Made by a program: the position numbers and the translations under genes
Assembly (NCBI RefSeq): GCF_002116905.1
Contig: NZ_CP015118.1
Coordinates: 5,270,001 to 5,334,000, forward strand
DNA from: Piscinibacter gummiphilus
GTDB taxonomy: Bacteria > Pseudomonadota > Gammaproteobacteria > Burkholderiales > Burkholderiaceae_C
Length of the DNA stretch: 64,000 nucleotides
Reading direction: 5' to 3'
Notes under the pieces: generated by a model
Told to the model about the DNA's origin: nothing
Seen by the model: the letters and a program-made list of their open reading frames with translations, nothing else
Databases searched by the model: none
Shown: one piece after another, positions 60,447 to 64,000 of the stretch
Layout: each line of letters begins with the position of its first letter
Position numbering within the stretch: the stretch's first letter is position 1

Positions 60447-61409
60447 TCAGCGGCGGTAGGCGTCGAGCACCTTGGCGCCGTCGGCACCGGCCTTCTTGAT
60501 CCACTCGTCGGCCATGGTCGCGCCGATCTTGTTCAGGTCGGCGGCGACGGGCGCGGGCACCGGGTTCACCGAGATGCCACGGCTGGCCAGGGTCTGCGTG
60601 AGCTTGGCGGTGAGTTCGCGCGCCTGCTGCCAGCCGCGGGCCTCGGCCTTCTTGCCGGCGTCGAGCACGGCCTGGCGCTGTTCGGGCGGCAGCGCGGCGA
60701 GCGAGCGCTTGTTGGCGATGACGATGCTCTGCGGGATGAAGGCCTTCGCGTCGTAGTAGTGCTTGACGTAGTCCCAGGCCTGCGTGTCCACGCCGGTCGC
60801 GGGCGAGGTGATCATCATGTCGATCACACCCGTCGAGAAGGCCTGCGGCACCTCGGCGGTCTGGATGGTGGTGGGCACGGCGCCCATCAGCGTGACCATG
60901 CGGCTGGTGGAGGCGCTGTACGCCCGGAACCGCGCGCCCTTGAAGTCGGCGAGCGTGGTGACCGGCGCCTTCGTGTAGATGCCCTGAGGCGGCCACGGCG
61001 AGCCGTACACCAGCACCACGCCCTGCTTGTCGAGGCGCTGCGCGATCTGCTCGCGGGCGGCCTTCCAGAGTTTCTCGGAGGCGTCGAACGACGACGCGAG
61101 GAACGGCACGCTGTCGACCTCGAACATCGCGTCCTCGTTGCCGAGCGCGGACATCAGCACCTCGCCGATGGGCACGATGCCCTGCTGCACGCCGCGTTTC
61201 ACCTCGGGCCGCTTGAGCAGCACGCTGTTCGACTGCACCTTGAATTCGAGCTGGCCGTTGGTGGCGGCCTTCACGTCCTCGGCGAACTGGCGGACGTTCT
61301 GGGTGAGGTAGTTCGCGTCCGGCTGTTCGGCGGACATGTTCCAGCTGGCGGCGTGGGCGGCCAGGGCACAAAGCGTGGCGGCGGTGGCAACGATCAGGCG
61401 TTTCATCAC
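60447..61409 (-). CDS. TRAP transporter substrate-binding protein (DctP)
   Basis: 320-residue periplasmic binding protein with signal peptide MMKRLIVATAATLCALAAHA. The DctP fold is recognisable in WPPQGIYTKAPVTTLADFKG and VPTTIQTAEVPQAFSTGVID, the family region with the conserved Arg/acid ligands of a carboxylate substrate. Together with DctQ and DctM it completes a TRAP importer placed at the head of the biotin carboxylase-PxpBCA operon, which suggests that the imported acid is the operon's substrate. Confidence 0.93.
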   Translation of the reverse strand: MMKRLIVATAATLCALAAHAASWNMSAEQPDANYLTQNVRQFAEDVKAATNGQLEFKVQSNSVLLKRPEVKRGVQQGIVPIGEVLMSALGNEDAMFEVDSVPFLASSFDASEKLWKAAREQIAQRLDKQGVVLVYGSPWPPQGIYTKAPVTTLADFKGARFRAYSASTSRMVTLMGAVPTTIQTAEVPQAFSTGVIDMMITSPATGVDTQAWDYVKHYYDAKAFIPQSIVIANKRSLAALPPEQRQAVLDAGKKAEARGWQQARELTAKLTQTLASRGISVNPVPAPVAADLNKIGATMADEWIKKAGADGAKVLDAYRR

Positions 61410-61545
61410 GGGTGTCCTCGTCGGGTCTGGGAAATGCGGTCCGCCGGGAGGCCGGCGCGCGTCGTGGAACCAATGTCGGCGATGCCGTCCGGAGCGTCCA
61501 TCGAGAAATGTTGATGGCGTCCGGATAGTTTTTCTGATGGAGCGC

Positions 61546-62421
61546 TCAGGCGGGGCGCTGCAGCGCCTTCAGGATGCTGGAGAAGTCGAGCGCACCGTGT
61601 CCGGCGAGGCTGTGCGCCGCGTAGAGGCTGCGCGCGAGAGACCCTAGGGGCGTGGCCGCTCCGGCCTGAACGGCGTTGTCCATCGCGAGGCCCAGGTCCT
61701 TGAGCATGAGGTCGCCGCCGAAGCCCCCGGAATAACCCTTGGATGCCGGGACGTTGGGCATCACGCCGGGGAACGGGTTGTACTTCTCGAGCGCCCAGTT
61801 GCCGCCCGAGCTGCGCCGCATGATCTCGGACAGCACCGCGGGGTCGAGCCCGTTCGCCACGCCCAGCGCCAGCGCCTCCGACGTGCCGATCATCAGGATG
61901 CCGAGGAGCATGTTGTTGCACATCTTCGCGGCCTGCCCCGCACCGGCGCCCCCTGCATGGAAGATGTTGGCGCCCATCTTCTCGAGCACGGGCCGTGCGC
62001 GTTCGAGGTGGGCCGCGTCGCCGCCCACCATGAAGGTGAGCGTGCCGGCCGCCGCGCCCGCGGTGCCGCCGGACACCGGGGCGTCGAGCACGGCGAGCCC
62101 GCGTGCGGCGCCCGCCTCGGCCAGCTTGCGCGAGGTGGCCGAGGCGATGGTGCTGCTGTCGATCACGAGCGTGCCCGCGGCGATGCGGTCGAGCAGGCCC
62201 TCGCCGAAGTACAGCGCCTCCACGTGGCGGCTCGCCGGCAGCATGCTGATCACCACCTCCGCGCCGGCCACCGCATCGGCGGCCGAGGCGGCGAGCGGCA
62301 CCCCCGCGGCCCGCGCGGCGTCGGCCGACAGGTCGAAGCCGGCGACCTCGTGCCCGGCTTTCTGGAGGTTCGACGCCATCGGGGCGCCCATGTGACCCAG
62401 TCCGATGAACGCGATCCGCAT
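61546..62421 (-). CDS. mmsB: 3-hydroxyisobutyrate dehydrogenase
   Basis: 291-residue NAD-dependent beta-hydroxyacid dehydrogenase of valine degradation. The dinucleotide site is FIGLGHMGAPMASNL, the substrate-binding signature is DAPVSGGTAGAAAGTLTFMV, and the catalytic lysine is in GAGQAAKMCNNMLLG. It starts 15 bp after the upstream 3-hydroxyisobutyryl-CoA hydrolase stops and is the last gene of this degradation operon; a 136-bp gap separates it from the TRAP binding-protein gene, so it is probably a separate transcription unit. Confidence 0.94.
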   Translation of the reverse strand: MRIAFIGLGHMGAPMASNLQKAGHEVAGFDLSADAARAAGVPLAASAADAVAGAEVVISMLPASRHVEALYFGEGLLDRIAAGTLVIDSSTIASATSRKLAEAGAARGLAVLDAPVSGGTAGAAAGTLTFMVGGDAAHLERARPVLEKMGANIFHAGGAGAGQAAKMCNNMLLGILMIGTSEALALGVANGLDPAVLSEIMRRSSGGNWALEKYNPFPGVMPNVPASKGYSGGFGGDLMLKDLGLAMDNAVQAGAATPLGSLARSLYAAHSLAGHGALDFSSILKALQRPA

Positions 62422-62436
62422 GGCGGCTCCTTCCTG

Positions 62437-63552
62437 CTAGAGCGCGGCGAGGCGCGGCGGCATCTCGCCGCGCAGCCGCAGGTGGTCGTCGATGAGCGCG
62501 GGCCAGACGTCCGCGAGCGTGGGCGGGTCCCAGCGCGGCTGGCGGTCCTTGTCGATCAGCAGCGCGCGGATGCCCTCGGGGAAATCGGCGTGTGCGCAGC
62601 AGCCGAGCGCGGCGCGGTACTCGAGGCGCAGCACGTCGGCGAGCGGCAGGCCGTTCGCACGCTGCCACAGCGCGAAGCTGAGCGCGGCCGAGGTGGGCGA
62701 GCCCTTCGCGAACGACGTGCCGGCGGCCTGCAGCCACGGGTCGTCGCTCTGCAGCGAACGCAGGCGTTCGGCGATGGGGCCGAGGTCGTCGCCGGCCATC
62801 AGCGTGTCGATGGCCGCGGCGTGTCGCATCACCAACGACGGCGGGCGCAGCGCCCCCTCGCCCGCCGCGCGCAGCACGGCCGTGAGCGTGGCGCGGTCGG
62901 CCGGCGCTTCGCCCGTCCAGGGGGCAGAGGCCAGCGCCGACCACACGGCGGCCTTGCGGTCGTGGGGCACCAGCACGTCGGCCATGCCGCAGTGCAACGC
63001 GTCGGCCGCGTTCAGCGGCGCGGCGGTCAGCGCGAGGAACAGGCCGGTGCGCCCCGGCATGCGGGGCAGGAACCAGCTGCCGCCCACGTCGGGGAACAGG
63101 CCGATGCCGATCTCGGGCATCGCCAGGCGCGTGGCTTCGGTGACGACACGGTGCGACGCGCCCACCATCAGGCCCACGCCGCCCCCCATCACGATGCCGT
63201 GGCCCCACACGAGGAACGGCTTCGGGAAGGTGTGGATCAGGTGGTCGAGTTCGTACTCCTCGCTGAAGAAGGCTTCGGCGACGGGGTTGCGGGCACCGCC
63301 GTGCTCGCGCATCGAGAGGTAGAGCTGGCGCAGGTCGCCGCCCGCGCAGAAGGCCTTGTGGCCGGCCGCGTCGAGGACCACGCCCACCACGGTGGGGTCG
63401 GCGGCCCAGGCGCGCAGCTGCGGCGTGAGCAGCCGCACCATGTCGGCCGACAGCGCGTTCAGCGCGGCCGGGGTGTTGAGCGTGGCGACGCCGAAGCGCA
63501 GGCCGTTGGCGGCCTGGACGTGGTCGAACAGGACGACGGGGGTATCGGTCAT
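62437..63552 (-). CDS. 3-hydroxyisobutyryl-CoA hydrolase (enoyl-CoA hydratase superfamily)
   Basis: 371-residue crotonase-fold protein, the length of 3-hydroxyisobutyryl-CoA hydrolase rather than of a 260-residue hydratase. Active-site segments are GHKAFCAGGDLRQLY (oxyanion hole), GGGVGLMVGASHRVV and MPEIGIGLFPDVGG with the catalytic Glu and Asp. Its position between acyl-CoA dehydrogenase and mmsB fits valine catabolism: it frees 3-hydroxyisobutyrate, the substrate of MmsB. An alternative start upstream would only extend a short leader. Confidence 0.92.
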   Translation of the reverse strand: MTDTPVVLFDHVQAANGLRFGVATLNTPAALNALSADMVRLLTPQLRAWAADPTVVGVVLDAAGHKAFCAGGDLRQLYLSMREHGGARNPVAEAFFSEEYELDHLIHTFPKPFLVWGHGIVMGGGVGLMVGASHRVVTEATRLAMPEIGIGLFPDVGGSWFLPRMPGRTGLFLALTAAPLNAADALHCGMADVLVPHDRKAAVWSALASAPWTGEAPADRATLTAVLRAAGEGALRPPSLVMRHAAAIDTLMAGDDLGPIAERLRSLQSDDPWLQAAGTSFAKGSPTSAALSFALWQRANGLPLADVLRLEYRAALGCCAHADFPEGIRALLIDKDRQPRWDPPTLADVWPALIDDHLRLRGEMPPRLAAL

Positions 63553-63563
63553 GGGATGGACTG

Positions 63564-64000
63564 TCAGCGGAGGTCGGCGCCACCGTCGAGGAGCTTGCGC
63601 GCGATGATGACGCGCATGATCTCGTTGGTGCCTTCGAGGATCTGGTGGACGCGCGTGTCGCGCACGAGGCGTTCGAGCGGGAACTCGCCGAGGTAGCCGT
63701 AGCCGCCGTGCAGTTGCAGCGCGTCGTTGCACACGTTGAAGCCGGCATCGGTGGCGAAACGCTTGGCCATCGCGCAGTAGGCGGACGCGTCGGGCGAGCC
63801 GGCGTCGAGCCGGCTGGCCGCGAGCCGCACCATCTGGCGCGCGGCGACGAGGTCGGTGGCCATGTCGGCGAGGCGGAACTGCAGCGCCTGGAAGGCCGCG
63901 AGCGGCTGGCCGAACTGGCGGCGGTCCTGCAGGTGGCGGCGGGCCGCGTCGAACGCGCCCTGGGCCGCACCCACCGAACACGTGGCGATGTTGATGCGGC
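63564..64000 (-). CDS. Acyl-CoA dehydrogenase (probable isobutyryl-CoA dehydrogenase), N-terminus outside the window
   Basis: The C-terminal 145 residues of an FAD-dependent acyl-CoA dehydrogenase; the reading frame continues past the right edge. Family marks are GAFDAARRHLQDRRQFGQPL, DALQLHGGYGYLGEFP and VHQILEGTNEIMRVIIARK, where the Glu of LEGTNE lies in the position of the catalytic base region in isobutyryl- and short-chain dehydrogenases. Its gene stops 11 bp before the hydrolase gene. With the hydrolase and mmsB it outlines the middle steps of valine breakdown. Confidence 0.92.
   Translation of the reverse strand, partial: RINIATCSVGAAQGAFDAARRHLQDRRQFGQPLAAFQALQFRLADMATDLVAARQMVRLAASRLDAGSPDASAYCAMAKRFATDAGFNVCNDALQLHGGYGYLGEFPLERLVRDTRVHQILEGTNEIMRVIIARKLLDGGADLR

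Overview
The window is high-GC, densely packed bacterial DNA. Gene order and protein style point to a betaproteobacterium of the order Burkholderiales, probably the Rubrivivax/Leptothrix/Rhizobacter group. The evidence is Pil-Chp twitching genes beside rubredoxin and thiD-hemL, a long rnb-tonB-aroE-mtgA-tlpA-aroQ-accB-accC-prmA run, an Ala/Lys-repeat histone H1-like protein, and a nrdA with two ATP-cones. The placement rests on recognition, not on a tree. No rRNA, CRISPR array, prophage or plasmid backbone was seen.

Region by region. 1-4.1 kb (minus strand): pilG, pilH, pilI and pilJ of the type IV pilus chemosensory pathway, then rubredoxin. 4.2-7.9 kb (plus): thiD, hemL, mpl. 7.9-11.4 kb (minus): an alpha/beta hydrolase and a large lipoprotein metalloprotease. 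11.5-23.2 kb (plus): a long housekeeping run covering an esterase, RNB exoribonuclease, TonB-like protein, shikimate enzymes, MtgA, a TlpA thioredoxin, acetyl-CoA carboxylase AccB/AccC, PrmA, a zinc-finger protein and a PfkB kinase. 23.5-24.9 kb: an IS110-family element beside REP-like repeats, with a structured 5' non-coding end that could encode a bridge RNA. 25-30.5 kb (minus): H1-like protein, nrdB and nrdA, with a promoter overlapped by a candidate pair of NrdR boxes. 30.7-35.9 kb (minus): ampD, pilR, pilS, a small membrane protein and a CcsA-like protein. 36-40 kb: ffh, a DUF2726 protein, a 546-bp hairpin-rich element bounded by inverted repeats, and ftsY. 40.04 kb: tRNA-Met.

40.1-53.3 kb is accessory in character. 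It holds an NmrA-like reductase, a MalT-type regulator, a delta-60-repeat lipoprotein with a cytochrome c, a hemerythrin, a DUF2383 protein, TetR/chrA, TetR/glycosyltransferase, a GNAT and an LpxR-like lipid A deacylase. 53.5-61.4 kb holds a LysR gene facing a tightly overlapping operon of TRAP transporter, biotin carboxylase, PxpB, PxpC, PxpA and a free-standing biotin carrier. That is every part of a split biotin-dependent carboxylase plus 5-oxoprolinase, and it is the most interesting metabolic system here. 61.5-64 kb starts a valine-degradation operon (mmsB, 3-hydroxyisobutyryl-CoA hydrolase, acyl-CoA dehydrogenase) that runs off the window.

The main candidates for something new are the split carboxylase/oxoprolinase operon, the candidate IS110 bridge RNA with its matched ends, and the element at 38.2-38.7 kb. 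The NrdR-box pair is a strong regulatory prediction.
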